From the NCBI RefSeq assembly GCF_002161065.1, contig NZ_NFLV01000003.1:124001-188000 (forward strand): DNA of 64,000 nucleotides, given 5' to 3'. A program made the position numbers and the translations under genes. The DNA is from Eubacterium sp. An11. GTDB lineage: Bacteria > Bacillota > Clostridia > Lachnospirales > Lachnospiraceae. Below, piece after piece: positions 43,836 through 52,323 of this stretch (the first letter of the stretch is position 1; each line of letters starts with the position of its first letter). The notes beneath the pieces were generated by a model that saw only the letters and a list, made by a program, of their open reading frames with translations, ran no database searches and was not told the origin of the DNA.

Positions 43836-44405
43836 TCACTCTCCCCGACCTAATTCAAATGCTTTCAAATTCACATCCACAAACTTTTCCGGAACACATG
43901 CGGCAATGGCTTTCTCCCATTTTTCCACAGGAATATCAAAGTATCTGGACAGGCGTCCCATCAGCACGATGTTGACTGCTTTGGAGGAACCTGCTTCATT
44001 GGCTAAAGTCAGGCAGTCCATAGCATCCACTTTAATGCCGAGATCTTCCATCTTCTCCACCAGATTCTCCGGATATTCTGCCGCTCCGGTGATAACCGGC
44101 ATCGGATCCACTTCCTGAGTATTGGTCACGATTCTTCCGTCTTCTTTCAGATAAGGAATGTAACGGGCAGCTTCCAGTTTCTCAAAAGACACGATGAAAT
44201 CTGCTTCTCCCTTATCAATGATCGGAGAATACACCTTATCTCCGAATCTTACATATGTAACAACGCTTCCGCCCCTCTGGCTCATACCATGAACTTCAGA
44301 GACCTTCACGTCATATCCTTCTGTTAATAATAAATGTCCAAGCAGCTTGCTGGCAAGCAGGGAACCCTGTCCGCCTACGCCGACAATCATAATATTCTTT
44401 GTCAT
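43836..44405 (-). CDS. iorB: Indolepyruvate ferredoxin oxidoreductase, beta subunit
   Basis: A 189-residue small subunit of the pyruvate/ketoisovalerate oxidoreductase gamma type. It starts 'NIMIVGVGGQGSLLASKLLG' and has 'EVHGMSQRGGSVVTYVRFG', both typical. It joins IorA in oxidising aryl pyruvates to aryl-acetyl-CoA with ferredoxin. iorA ends 11 nt upstream. Confidence 0.95.
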   Translation of the reverse strand: MTKNIMIVGVGGQGSLLASKLLGHLLLTEGYDVKVSEVHGMSQRGGSVVTYVRFGDKVYSPIIDKGEADFIVSFEKLEAARYIPYLKEDGRIVTNTQEVDPMPVITGAAEYPENLVEKMEDLGIKVDAMDCLTLANEAGSSKAVNIVLMGRLSRYFDIPVEKWEKAIAACVPEKFVDVNLKAFELGRGE

Positions 44406-44416
44406 TTCACACCCTC

Positions 44417-46144
44417 CTATGACTGTAATGCATCAAATTTACATAACTGCTGACAGACACCACATCCCACACATAAGGTCTCGTCAATGACAGCCTTTTT
44501 GTTCTTAATGCTGATGGCCGGACAGCCCAGACGCATACAGGATTTACAGCCGACACAATTCTTCTCTTCCACTTTAAGCGGCGGATTGTGTTTCACATAT
44601 TTTAAGAGTGCGCAAGGACGACGGCTGATGATCACAGATGGCTCATCCGCAGCCAGTTCTTCCTTGATGACTTTATCACAGGCAGCCAGATCATACGGAT
44701 CTACCACAACCACACGATTAAATCCCATGGAACGGCATAAACTTTCCAGATCGATCTTTCCTGCCGGATCTCCCTTGATATTGTAACCGGTAGTCGGATT
44801 CTGCTGATGTCCTGTCATACCGGTGATGGAGTTATCCAGAATGATCACGGTGGAATTACTCTGGTTATAAGCGATATTGGCAAGTCCTGTCATACCGGAA
44901 TGCATGAAGGTGGAATCACCGATGACAGCCACGGTCTTCCCTTCGCTTTCTTTGCCCAGGGCCTTATTAAATCCGTGAATGGAGCTTACGGAAGCGCCCA
45001 TACAGAGTGTCATCTCCATGGCGGAAAGCGGAGCGACAGCGCCCAGGGTATAACATCCGATATCGCCGAGAACGGTACATTTATTCTTGGCAAGACTGTA
45101 GAACATACCTCTGTGCGGACATCCGGCACACATCACCGGAGGTCTTCCCGGCAGAGCCTCTTCCAGATCTTTATGGGCAGGAACCGGCACGCCCAGCTTC
45201 TCAGCGATCAGATTCTGGGAGAACTCACCTTCCATCGGAAGCACATCCTTACCAGTTACGGTAAGACCCAGCTGCTTACAATGGTTCTCGATGATCGGGT
45301 CCAGCTCTTCGATGATCACAAGCTTCTCCACCTTAGATGCAAAGTCCAAAATCAGCTTCTCCGGAAGCGGATTGACCATACCCAGTTTTAAAATGCAGGC
45401 GTTATCTCCAAATACTTCCTTGGCATACTGGTAGCTGGTAGAAGAAGTGATCACGCCAATCTTTGTATCTCCCATCTCCACACGGTTAAACTCACAGTTT
45501 TCCGCATAGGCAATGAGCTTTCTGGTACGCTCCTCAACAAACGGATGACGGCGGATGGCATTGCCCGGCATCATAACGTACTTGGCAATGTTCTTCACAT
45601 AAGGCTTCGGCTCCGGCATTACTCTCTCGCCCGGCTCCACCACACTCTGGGAATGTGCCACACGGGTACACATCTTAATGATGACCGGTGTGTCAAACTC
45701 CTCGGAAAGCTCAAAAGCTTTCTTGGCAAATTCGTACGCCTCACCGGAATCAGACGGCTCCAGCATCGGCACTTTCGATGCAATGGCGTGATGACGGGAA
45801 TCCTGCTCATTCTGAGAAGAATGCATACCCGCATCATCGGCCACACAGATGACCATACCTGCGTTTACGCCTGTATAAGAACAGGTATACAGCGGGTCTG
45901 CCGCCACATTTAATCCCACGTGCTTCATGCCGCAGAAACTTCTCTTGCCTGCTAAAGATGCACCGAAAGCCACTTCCATGGCTACCTTTTCATTGGGTGC
46001 CCACTCACAGTATATCTCGTCATACTTTGCCGCTTCCTCTGTCACCTCGGTACTCGGCGTACCCGGATAACTGGAAACAACGCTGCATCCGGCTTCATAC
46101 AATCCTCTGGCAAAAGCCTTATTACCCAGCATTAATTCTTTCAT
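44417..46144 (-). CDS. iorA: Indolepyruvate ferredoxin oxidoreductase, alpha subunit
   Basis: A 575-residue TPP enzyme. The N-terminal part holds the pyrimidine-binding half ('GNKAFARGLYEAGCSVVSSY'), the middle the TPP diphosphate site ('GDIGCYTLG' and 'GDSTFMHSGMTGL'), and the C-terminus two [4Fe-4S] clusters ('CVGCKSCMRLGC', 'CVGCGVCQQLC'). It ferments tryptophan, phenylalanine and tyrosine keto acids. It lies 78 nt after the TrpR-like gene. Confidence 0.95.
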   Translation of the reverse strand: MKELMLGNKAFARGLYEAGCSVVSSYPGTPSTEVTEEAAKYDEIYCEWAPNEKVAMEVAFGASLAGKRSFCGMKHVGLNVAADPLYTCSYTGVNAGMVICVADDAGMHSSQNEQDSRHHAIASKVPMLEPSDSGEAYEFAKKAFELSEEFDTPVIIKMCTRVAHSQSVVEPGERVMPEPKPYVKNIAKYVMMPGNAIRRHPFVEERTRKLIAYAENCEFNRVEMGDTKIGVITSSTSYQYAKEVFGDNACILKLGMVNPLPEKLILDFASKVEKLVIIEELDPIIENHCKQLGLTVTGKDVLPMEGEFSQNLIAEKLGVPVPAHKDLEEALPGRPPVMCAGCPHRGMFYSLAKNKCTVLGDIGCYTLGAVAPLSAMEMTLCMGASVSSIHGFNKALGKESEGKTVAVIGDSTFMHSGMTGLANIAYNQSNSTVIILDNSITGMTGHQQNPTTGYNIKGDPAGKIDLESLCRSMGFNRVVVVDPYDLAACDKVIKEELAADEPSVIISRRPCALLKYVKHNPPLKVEEKNCVGCKSCMRLGCPAISIKNKKAVIDETLCVGCGVCQQLCKFDALQS

Positions 46145-46172
46145 ACTTATATCCTTTCTGTTACATAAATTT

Positions 46173-46191
46173 GCAGCGATAAAATCGCTGC
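46173..46191 (-). other. Short hairpin between the TrpR-like gene and iorA
   Basis: GCAGCGAT-TTT-ATCGCTGC on the minus strand, a perfect 8-bp stem with a 3-nt loop, 29 nt before the iorA ATG. It lacks a T-run. It could be an attenuator, a transcript-stability element or a TrpR-like operator, since it is a compact dyad. Confidence 0.55.
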
Positions 46192-46221
46192 ATGTGTGTA
46201 AAGGGAATCTCTGGAATTATT

Positions 46222-46527
46222 CTATTCTTCTTCATCCTCATCGTCGGGTAGCCTGTCCAGAACCGCTCCCAGACATCCCGTACCGTAATTCATCATACGA
46301 TTCACCCGGCTGATCGTCGCTGAGCTGGCGTTGGTCTTCTGCATGATCTCCGTGTAGACCTTCTCCTGCTTAAGCATTCTCGCCACCTCAAACCGCTGCT
46401 CCATGGAGCGAAGCTCTGTCACTGCACAGATATCCTCGAAAAAGTTACAGCATTCTTCCAGGTCCTTTAACTCTAAAATCGCCTTATACATGCCAATCTT
46501 CCGCTCTTTCGGAGCTCTTTTCCCCAT
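46222..46527 (-). CDS. TrpR-like (YerC/YecD family) regulator
   Basis: A 101-residue protein of the TrpR superfamily. The helix-turn-helix is within 'FEVARMLKQEKVYTEIMQKT' and 'NASSATISRVNRMMNYGTG', the YerC/YecD signature. AAGGAAGG precedes the ATG. It lies directly upstream of iorA on the same strand, so control of aromatic amino acid catabolism is an attractive inference; TrpR itself binds tryptophan, but this family's ligand is not established. Confidence 0.88.
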   Translation of the reverse strand: MGKRAPKERKIGMYKAILELKDLEECCNFFEDICAVTELRSMEQRFEVARMLKQEKVYTEIMQKTNASSATISRVNRMMNYGTGCLGAVLDRLPDDEDEEE

Positions 46528-46625
46528 AGAAATCCCTTCCTTTTGCGTAATATATGTCTATTGTAACATTTTTTTGTGATTTCGTAAATCATAAATTAAA
46601 AGTTTAAAGGGGTGAAGAGGTCAGA

Positions 46626-46678
46626 AGCCCGGAGAATAGAGGCAAACGTTATTCACCGTTTACAGCCCGGAGAATAGA
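46626..46678 (+). repeat. 15-bp direct repeat upstream of the TrpR-like gene
   Basis: AGCCCGGAGAATAGA occurs at 46626-46640 and 46664-46678, 38 bp apart, with AAACG-N8-CGTTT between the copies. A related GAGCCCGGAAG is in the terminator at 46717-46740. The role is not known. Confidence 0.7.
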
Positions 46679-46716
46679 AATGTATTGGAAATGGAGTAAG
46701 CGGGGTGCAAATGGAA

Positions 46717-46740
46717 AGAGTGAGCCCGGAAGCTCACTCT
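46717..46740 (-). terminator. Terminator of the small coiled-coil gene
   Basis: AGAGTGAGC (46717-46725) and GCTCACTCT (46732-46740) form a 9-bp stem; on the minus strand TTTCCATTTG follows. It is 38 nt after the coiled-coil gene's stop. Confidence 0.7.
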
Positions 46741-46778
46741 GTAGTGGATATAATATACGCACTATATGATGCCGTTCA

Positions 46779-47048
46779 TTATGATATGGCCTGATTCAGT
46801 TTTTCACTGTGTTCGGCCACGACCCTTTTTAACAGTTCCACATCCAACGCCACGATCTCCATCTTGTCAGCAGAATTTTGATAACGCTCGTAGGTGGCGA
46901 CATAACAGGATTCTATGTTCTGCATGCGAGGCAACATATTATTCTCAAACGTTGCTTCCATTCGTTTTAATCGGTTCTCGATTGGTTTTAATTTTGAATC
47001 CATCATATTTGATATGGCTATTAATAGCTCATCATCTGACATTCGCAT
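46779..47048 (-). CDS. Small coiled-coil hypothetical protein
   Basis: An 89-residue protein, predicted almost entirely helical with heptad-like spacing ('LKPIENRLKRMEATFENNML', 'VELLKRVVAEHSEKLNQAI'). No signal peptide or catalytic motif. GAGAGGGGG precedes the ATG and a good promoter lies 145 nt upstream, so it is expressed as its own unit. Similar short coiled-coil proteins are common in this group; the function is unknown to me. Confidence 0.7.
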   Translation of the reverse strand: MRMSDDELLIAISNMMDSKLKPIENRLKRMEATFENNMLPRMQNIESCYVATYERYQNSADKMEIVALDVELLKRVVAEHSEKLNQAIS

Positions 47049-47192
47049 TTCCTACCCCCTCTCTTTGCATTTTCTTACCTTCTATTACACGAATTCTTTG
47101 TTCTTGCGTATTTCTGTTAAAGATTTTCGCTTGTTCTGTAAATAAAATTCATCTATTGCGCACGCTATATATGGTATCAATTTATATTGTTT

Positions 47193-47220
47193 ATTATAAC
47201 AAATATTGCAGAATCGTCAA
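47193..47220 (-). promoter_or_regulatory. Promoter of the small coiled-coil gene
   Basis: TTGACG (47215-47220) and TATAAT (47193-47198), spacer 16 bp, on the minus strand. Confidence 0.65.
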
Positions 47221-47294
47221 TGGTAAAAATTTTTCAATTCATTTTAGCAAAAAATCGAGTATAGATGTAATAATACAATCTCACACTTTTGCTC

Positions 47295-48428
47295 CTATCT
47301 TACACGCCAAATACAGTGATCACCAAAATGAATACTTAAACTTTTTACATTGTTATCGCCCAATATTTTATATGTTATTTTCTCAGTATAAAATGGCATT
47401 TTCTCTTTTATTTCCTCTATTCTTCGTTTTATTTCATCACAATCGGGACTTTTTCCATCTCCGTTCAAATTAATTTTATATCCTATGTAGTTTGAATTTG
47501 AATTATCTTCTATTATTTCAAAAGGTAATAATGCAATAAAATAATTATAGTAAGCAGGAAGAAACAAACTATCCAAATCATCAGGATTATTTAAGTTTAT
47601 TATCTTTTCATCTTTCATCCATTCTTTAATTAAGAAAAAATTTATACTATTTGTATCTGAATGATACATTAAAAAAGCACTTTCATATCGACTTTGAGAA
47701 ATAAGCAAAGCTGATAAAGCCGTACATATATCTACAGAACTAAAAATTGACAATTTTAAAACTTTCTGTATGGGATTTTTAGCAGAATCGTTTCCTAAAG
47801 ACACTGCCTTCCACCATAATTCGAAAGCTTTATCTAAATCTCTTTTTATTCCACCTTTCCCAGCATAATATTGTATACCAGCATTCAACATCGCAGTATC
47901 ATTACCTAATTCTACAGCTTCTAAATAGTATTTCTGTGCCTTTTTATAATTTTGCTCAACTCCTATTCCCTTGTCATAATAGTATCCGAGATCGCAAATG
48001 GCATTTGAATAACCCTGCTCAACAGCTTTTTTCATATAATAAATTCCTTCTTTAGGATTAATCTTAACGTGGTTCATTCCTTTCATACATGCATTCGCGT
48101 AAAAGTATTGTGATTCTGCCACTCCCGCATCGGCAGCTCTTTTGAGCCAATACATTGCTTGATTTATATCGTGTGAAATATTTTCACCGTATTCATATAA
48201 CCAAGCAGTATTCTGCATCGCTGCAAGCTTTCCCATATTAGCTGATTTTTCCATATAAATCAGAGCTTTCTGATGATTTCTCATTACACCCTGTCCATGA
48301 AGATAGCAGTATCCTATATTATAATATCCATCAGGATCACCTACTTTTCCAGCTTTATCAAAATAATAAAATGCTTTTTCACCGGAAGAAGATGACGAAG
48401 AACCAAAAATAGAGTGAGCAATATCTAC
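47295..48428 (-). pseudogene. Sel1-repeat protein gene missing its 5' end
   Basis: The frame encodes Sel1-like repeats ('AMYWLKRAADAGVAESQYFY', 'GYYYDKGIGVEQNYKKAQKY') in at least six units, then a C-terminal part of no known type. The first ATG (48284) falls inside a repeat and lacks a ribosome site. Repeat sequence continues 30 or more residues upstream ('KAFYYFDKAGKVGDPDGYYN', 'IGYCYLHGQGV') until a stop at 48429-48431, with no ATG, GTG or TTG in that stretch. The frame then runs straight into the terminator hairpin of the ATPase gene, so there is no room for a promoter. I read this as a gene truncated by recombination. It is much richer in AT than the core genes. Sel1 proteins act as scaffolds for protein contacts. 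Confidence 0.75.
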
Positions 48429-48435
48429 TCACTCT
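48404..48435 (-). terminator. Terminator of the ATPase gene
   Basis: AGAGTGAG (48411-48418) and CTCACTCT (48428-48435) with a 9-nt loop; ATTTTTGG follows on the minus strand. It lies about 65 nt after the ATPase stop and overlaps the upstream end of the Sel1 frame. Confidence 0.75.
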
Positions 48436-48446
48436 ACATTTTTCAT

Positions 48447-48494
48447 AATCTGATACTTAAAATATTTATTAATCTGATACTTAAGATATTTATC
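48447..48494 (+). repeat. 24-bp tandem repeat at the end of the ATPase gene
   Basis: Two adjacent 24-bp copies (48447-48470, 48471-48494) begin AATCTGATACTTAA and differ at two positions. They end 5 nt before the ATPase stop codon and may mark a recombination junction. Confidence 0.85.
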
Positions 48495-48499
48495 TCGGA

Positions 48500-49690
48500 C
48501 TATTGTTCATCGCACCATTGCTGATATTCATCCAGTCTTTTTATAAAACCATCGAATTCCGGGACAGTAAAATCCAGTTCTTTATATCTGACCGGATATA
48601 TTATACCTTTACTGATAAGTTGTGCTCGTATTGTTGAGATAGAAGAAACTTTTTTGTCCATATTTTTCGCTACATCAGATATAGTACAAGGCAGTTCTCC
48701 ACATTTTATCATGGCAAAAATAAAAATCTTGTCCTTTTCTGAGCAGCGTTCATACCTCACCCTAAAAAAGCCCGTATCCAAAGTATCAAAAAATTCATTG
48801 ATGTTATCGTCAACGTCTTTTTTATTGATCGGACTATGATCCACATTTTGAAATACAATTTGACACAGCTGCTGAATAAAAAATGGATATCCTTTCGTAA
48901 TATCCGTTATTGTATCGACAGCCTCATGTGTATAATCTATATTCATTTGCTGTGCGGGAATCTTGATGGCACGCTCTGACTGTTCCCGATTTAATGATCC
49001 AACAATTTTATACATGAACAATCTTTCGGAATATGATTTCTCGTCGGATAACATTTTATATATTTTTGGCAGTCCTGCACCAATAATCATAATCGGATAT
49101 CCTAACTGGTTTGTACGATGCAATGCGGCAATCAAAGAACCTAGTTCTTTTTGTTTCATATACTGCATTTCATCGATAAAAAAGCACAATGGCGTTTTTG
49201 CTTTGTATGCTGTCTCGCCAATCGCTGTAAACACTTCTGTCATACTCTGCGTAAGATTATTTGTCTGATACAATTCTCTCTCCTGAACTGATAAAGAAAA
49301 TGTATTTTCATTCGGATCAAAAGATACAACCAATGACTTCAATGCATCCAGCGGTTTTTGAATAAGATTTTTAAACTTTTCTTTGGCGCTTACTTTTCTT
49401 AAAAATAATTGAGAACACGCAGCAATTTTTGAAATAAAATCATTGGAATCTTCTATTTCTATATATTGACAAAACACACCTTTGTCTTCCGCAATACGCT
49501 GCAGCTTATTTAATAAAACTGTTTTTCCCACACCGCGCAATCCACTAAACACGATAGATTGTGTCGGAATATTCATATTTAATGCGTCAAAAATCTGACT
49601 TACATTCTCAATTTCTTCGTCTCTTCCTGCTAAATATATTGGAGCCAGCCCTGCTCCAGGCCTGTAAGGATTGACTTTAAATTTAAACAA
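48500..49690 (-). CDS. Orc1/STAND-like AAA ATPase with C-terminal winged helix
   Basis: A 396-residue ATPase. It opens 'KVNPYRPGAGLAPIYLAGRD', followed by Walker A 'SGLRGVGKTVLL' (about 49-60), Walker B 'LCFFIDEMQYM' (about 170) and 'LGYPIMIIGAGLPKIYKML' (sensor 1 area). A winged-helix DNA-binding part follows at about 310-390 ('CTISDVAKNMDKKVSSISTI'). This is the 'archaeal ATPase' group found sporadically in bacteria; function unknown. The start is probably TTG at 49690, 8 nt after GGTGG; GTG at 49702 lies inside that site. It is AT-rich compared with its neighbours, a sign of transfer. Confidence 0.8.
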   Translation of the reverse strand: MFKFKVNPYRPGAGLAPIYLAGRDEEIENVSQIFDALNMNIPTQSIVFSGLRGVGKTVLLNKLQRIAEDKGVFCQYIEIEDSNDFISKIAACSQLFLRKVSAKEKFKNLIQKPLDALKSLVVSFDPNENTFSLSVQERELYQTNNLTQSMTEVFTAIGETAYKAKTPLCFFIDEMQYMKQKELGSLIAALHRTNQLGYPIMIIGAGLPKIYKMLSDEKSYSERLFMYKIVGSLNREQSERAIKIPAQQMNIDYTHEAVDTITDITKGYPFFIQQLCQIVFQNVDHSPINKKDVDDNINEFFDTLDTGFFRVRYERCSEKDKIFIFAMIKCGELPCTISDVAKNMDKKVSSISTIRAQLISKGIIYPVRYKELDFTVPEFDGFIKRLDEYQQWCDEQ

Positions 49691-49789
49691 TGATATCACC
49701 ACCTTTGTACCTACTATCCCATGTTTTCACGCATATGTCAACTAATTTAAGCTTATTCACGCATTTTTCCGTAAAAAAATCCCTATAAC

Positions 49790-49836
49790 TTTTTATAAAA
49801 AGATAAAGGCAGAAGAAAATTATTTCCTCTGCCTTC
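49790..49836 (-). terminator. Terminator of the hydrogenase gene
   Basis: AAGGCAGA (49806-49813) pairs with TCTGCCTT (49828-49835); the stem continues inside with GAAA/TTTC. On the minus strand TATCTTTTTAT follows. It lies 39 nt after the gene. Confidence 0.85.
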
Positions 49837-49874
49837 AAAATCAAATACATATCCGTTTTTTACCAGGAAATTTC

Positions 49875-51407
49875 CTACTCCTCTTCTCCCACCAGATGCT
49901 TCAGCTCTTTCACGCTCTCGGTCTGGTCGGCGGTCTGGTGGCTGGCTTTGCCGGCATAGTTTTTCACAAAGGCCTGAGCTTTGTTTACCGGCTGTCTGGT
50001 ACCGGCGCCGGCGACACAGCCGCCCGGGCAGGCCATGCCTTCCAGAAGGTAACCCTGGTAGCGGCCGGCTTTGGCAAGGGCCATGAGTTTTTTACATTCT
50101 TTTAAACCTTCGGCGCTGGCCACCTGCATTTTGTGTTCCGGATATTTCTCGGCGATGACATCGGCAACAGCGCGGGCCACACCGCCGGATACGGCAAAAC
50201 CACGTCCGTCAGCGGAGGAGTCGTTGACGCCTCCCGGGAGGTCTTCAATAGTGTTAAGGTCGATACCGCGGGCAGCGAAGATTCCGGTCATCTCCTCGAA
50301 GGTCAGGACAAAGTCCACTTCACTGCGGACAGCAGGGTCCATGGCTTCCAGCTTCTTGGCAGAACATGGTCCGATGAAGACCACCTTGGAACCCGGACGG
50401 GTATGTTTGATCAGACGGGCAGTCAGAGTCATCGGGGTGAGGGCCATGGACACGCAGTCGGCGTAGTCCGGGAATTCTTTTTTCGCCATGGCAGACCAGG
50501 CCGGACAGCAGGAAGTTGCCATGAACGGCAGACGCTCCGGCACATTTTCCATGAAGTCATCGGCTTCCTGCACGGCGCAGAGGTCGGCGCCGATGGCTAC
50601 CTCGAAGACATCAGTGAAGCCCAGCTGTTTGATGGCGGCACGGAGTTTTCCGGAGGTGACTTTCGGTCCGAACTGTCCCACGAAGGCCGGGGCGATGGCT
50701 GCGTAAATGTGCTCGCCGGCCTGGATACCACGGATGACCTGGAATATCTGGGATTTGTCTGAGATGGCTCCAAACGGGCAGTTCACCAGACACATACCGC
50801 AGGAAACGCATTTATCATAGTCGATTTCCGCCTTGCCCTGTGAGTCGGAATGGATGGCGTCCATGCCGCAGGCCGCCGCGCACGGGCGTTCCTGAGTGAT
50901 GATGGCGTTATAGCTGCAGGCCGTCGCACAGCGGCCGCATTTGATACATTTATCCTGGTCGATGCTGGCTCTGCCGATGGTGCGGTCCAGATGCACCGCG
51001 TCTTTCGGGCAGACTTCCATACACGGATGAGCGAGACAGCCCATGCAGCCCTCGGTGACGATGAGACGCTTCTCCGGGCAGGCGTTGCAGGCAAACTTGA
51101 TAATATTGATCAGCGGAGGTGTGTAGTAAGTCTCCGGGCGGTCCGCTGCTTCCACGTCCTCGGATATCGGCGCCTGATTGCCGGCGTCGCGGCACGGCAG
51201 ACCCATGGCAAGGCGCACTCTCTCTCCTACGATGGCTCTCTCCAGGAATACATCGTTTCGGAAATTCGCAACGTCTCCCGGGATGATCTCGTAAGGGATT
51301 TTCTCAATATGCTTTTCCACAGACGCCTCTTCCTGATAGGCCATTTTGGCTACCTCTGTAAAAACCATATGACGGATATCCTGAATTCTTGTTTCTATTC
51401 CTCTCAT
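49875..51407 (-). CDS. Monomeric [FeFe] hydrogenase, group-B-like
   Basis: A 510-residue iron-sulfur protein. N-terminal ferredoxin-like motifs include 'CIKCGRCATAC' (154-164) and 'CVSCGMCLVNCP' (200-211), plus 'CMGCLAHPCMEVCP' (121-134). H-cluster signatures are 'TSCCPAW' (298-304), 'FIGPCSAKKLE' (344-354) and 'EGMACPGGCVAGAG' near 470. The extra Cys in the first and 'GPC' in the second are the group-B variants of TSCxPxW and MPCxxKxxE. It probably makes or uses H2 with ferredoxin; some group-B enzymes are suspected sensors. Start at 51407 follows AAAGGAGG. Confidence 0.9.
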   Translation of the reverse strand: MRGIETRIQDIRHMVFTEVAKMAYQEEASVEKHIEKIPYEIIPGDVANFRNDVFLERAIVGERVRLAMGLPCRDAGNQAPISEDVEAADRPETYYTPPLINIIKFACNACPEKRLIVTEGCMGCLAHPCMEVCPKDAVHLDRTIGRASIDQDKCIKCGRCATACSYNAIITQERPCAAACGMDAIHSDSQGKAEIDYDKCVSCGMCLVNCPFGAISDKSQIFQVIRGIQAGEHIYAAIAPAFVGQFGPKVTSGKLRAAIKQLGFTDVFEVAIGADLCAVQEADDFMENVPERLPFMATSCCPAWSAMAKKEFPDYADCVSMALTPMTLTARLIKHTRPGSKVVFIGPCSAKKLEAMDPAVRSEVDFVLTFEEMTGIFAARGIDLNTIEDLPGGVNDSSADGRGFAVSGGVARAVADVIAEKYPEHKMQVASAEGLKECKKLMALAKAGRYQGYLLEGMACPGGCVAGAGTRQPVNKAQAFVKNYAGKASHQTADQTESVKELKHLVGEEE

Positions 51408-51785
51408 ATTATTCTGTCCTCCTTTTCTTATCAGGCGTTCCTTTTCTTCATTCACATTTCGTTCCTTTGCAGAGAATGTTACCATGATCCGGCGCGCCTT
51501 ATTTTTCAGCTGCTATAATAATACCCTGTTTCATGCATTTTTGAAAGCTTTTTATTGTTTATTTTTTCACATTTTTCTTCCGCAGCAGGCTTTTTTAATG
51601 CCATACCGTTATGACTGAGAAACTATTTTCTCAGAATATATTTTATAAGAAGAAATATAATAATCTCCCGGGGGTCGGATTTTGTGCATTCTGCTAATTG
51701 ATGATTAATTTTCAGAAGTATATAATAGACAAGACTTTATTATATACGATAAAAACATATCTTACAATGATTATGGAGAACTCAC
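51408..51785. other. 378-nt divergent gap between hydrogenase and PAP2 genes
   Basis: No gene. For PAP2, TTGATG (51698-51703) and TATAAT (51721-51726) are 17 bp apart. For the hydrogenase, a weaker TTTCAA and TATTAT pair lies around 51525-51555 on the minus strand. A hairpin CTGAGAAA-N4-TTTCTCAG is at 51615-51634. Confidence 0.6.
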
Positions 51786-52286
51786 ATGCATTCTGAATTT
51801 TACGAAAAAATAATGCGCCCCTTCCGGACGCACCCACAATATGTTTCTGTTTTAAATCTTTTCAACCGCTTCCTCACCCTGGCGGGTTTTCTTTTATATC
51901 CGGTTCTGCTGGGCTGGACTGCAGTTCTGGAGGATAAACGCTTTTTCGCGTTTTTGTTCGTCCCGGCCTTTTTCTTTCTGGCCATGAGCCGGATCCGGAA
52001 AATCCTCAACAGTCCCCGGCCATATGAAGTATATGACATGGAACCGCTGATTGCCAGAGACGGCGGCGGACAGTCTTTTCCCAGCCGCCATGTATTTTCT
52101 ATCTTTCTGATCGGCACCCTCTGGTGCGGCGTACTTCTGCCTGTCGGTATACTCCTTCTTCTGTGCGGCGTACTGCTGGCCCTGATCCGCGTCGTGGCGG
52201 GTGTACATTTTCCAAAAGATGTTCTCTGGGGAGCAGCCCTCGGACTTCTCTGCGGAGCAGCTGCTCTGTTTATCAGCACGCTCTGA
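51786..52286 (+). CDS. PAP2-family membrane phosphatase
   Basis: A 166-residue protein with about five membrane helices and the three PAP2 motifs: 'RKILNSPRP' (KxxxxxxRP variant), 'SFPSRHVFS' (PSGH replaced by PSRH) and 'RVVAGVHFPKDV' (SRxxxxxHxxxD variant). It likely removes phosphate from a lipid phosphate such as undecaprenyl or phosphatidylglycerol phosphate. The Gly-to-Arg change in motif 2 is common in part of the family. GGAG precedes the ATG. Confidence 0.85.
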   Translation: MHSEFYEKIMRPFRTHPQYVSVLNLFNRFLTLAGFLLYPVLLGWTAVLEDKRFFAFLFVPAFFFLAMSRIRKILNSPRPYEVYDMEPLIARDGGGQSFPSRHVFSIFLIGTLWCGVLLPVGILLLLCGVLLALIRVVAGVHFPKDVLWGAALGLLCGAAALFISTL

Positions 52287-52323
52287 CCTCTGCCCTTATG
52301 GAAACCTTCGCAGAGATTGACGT

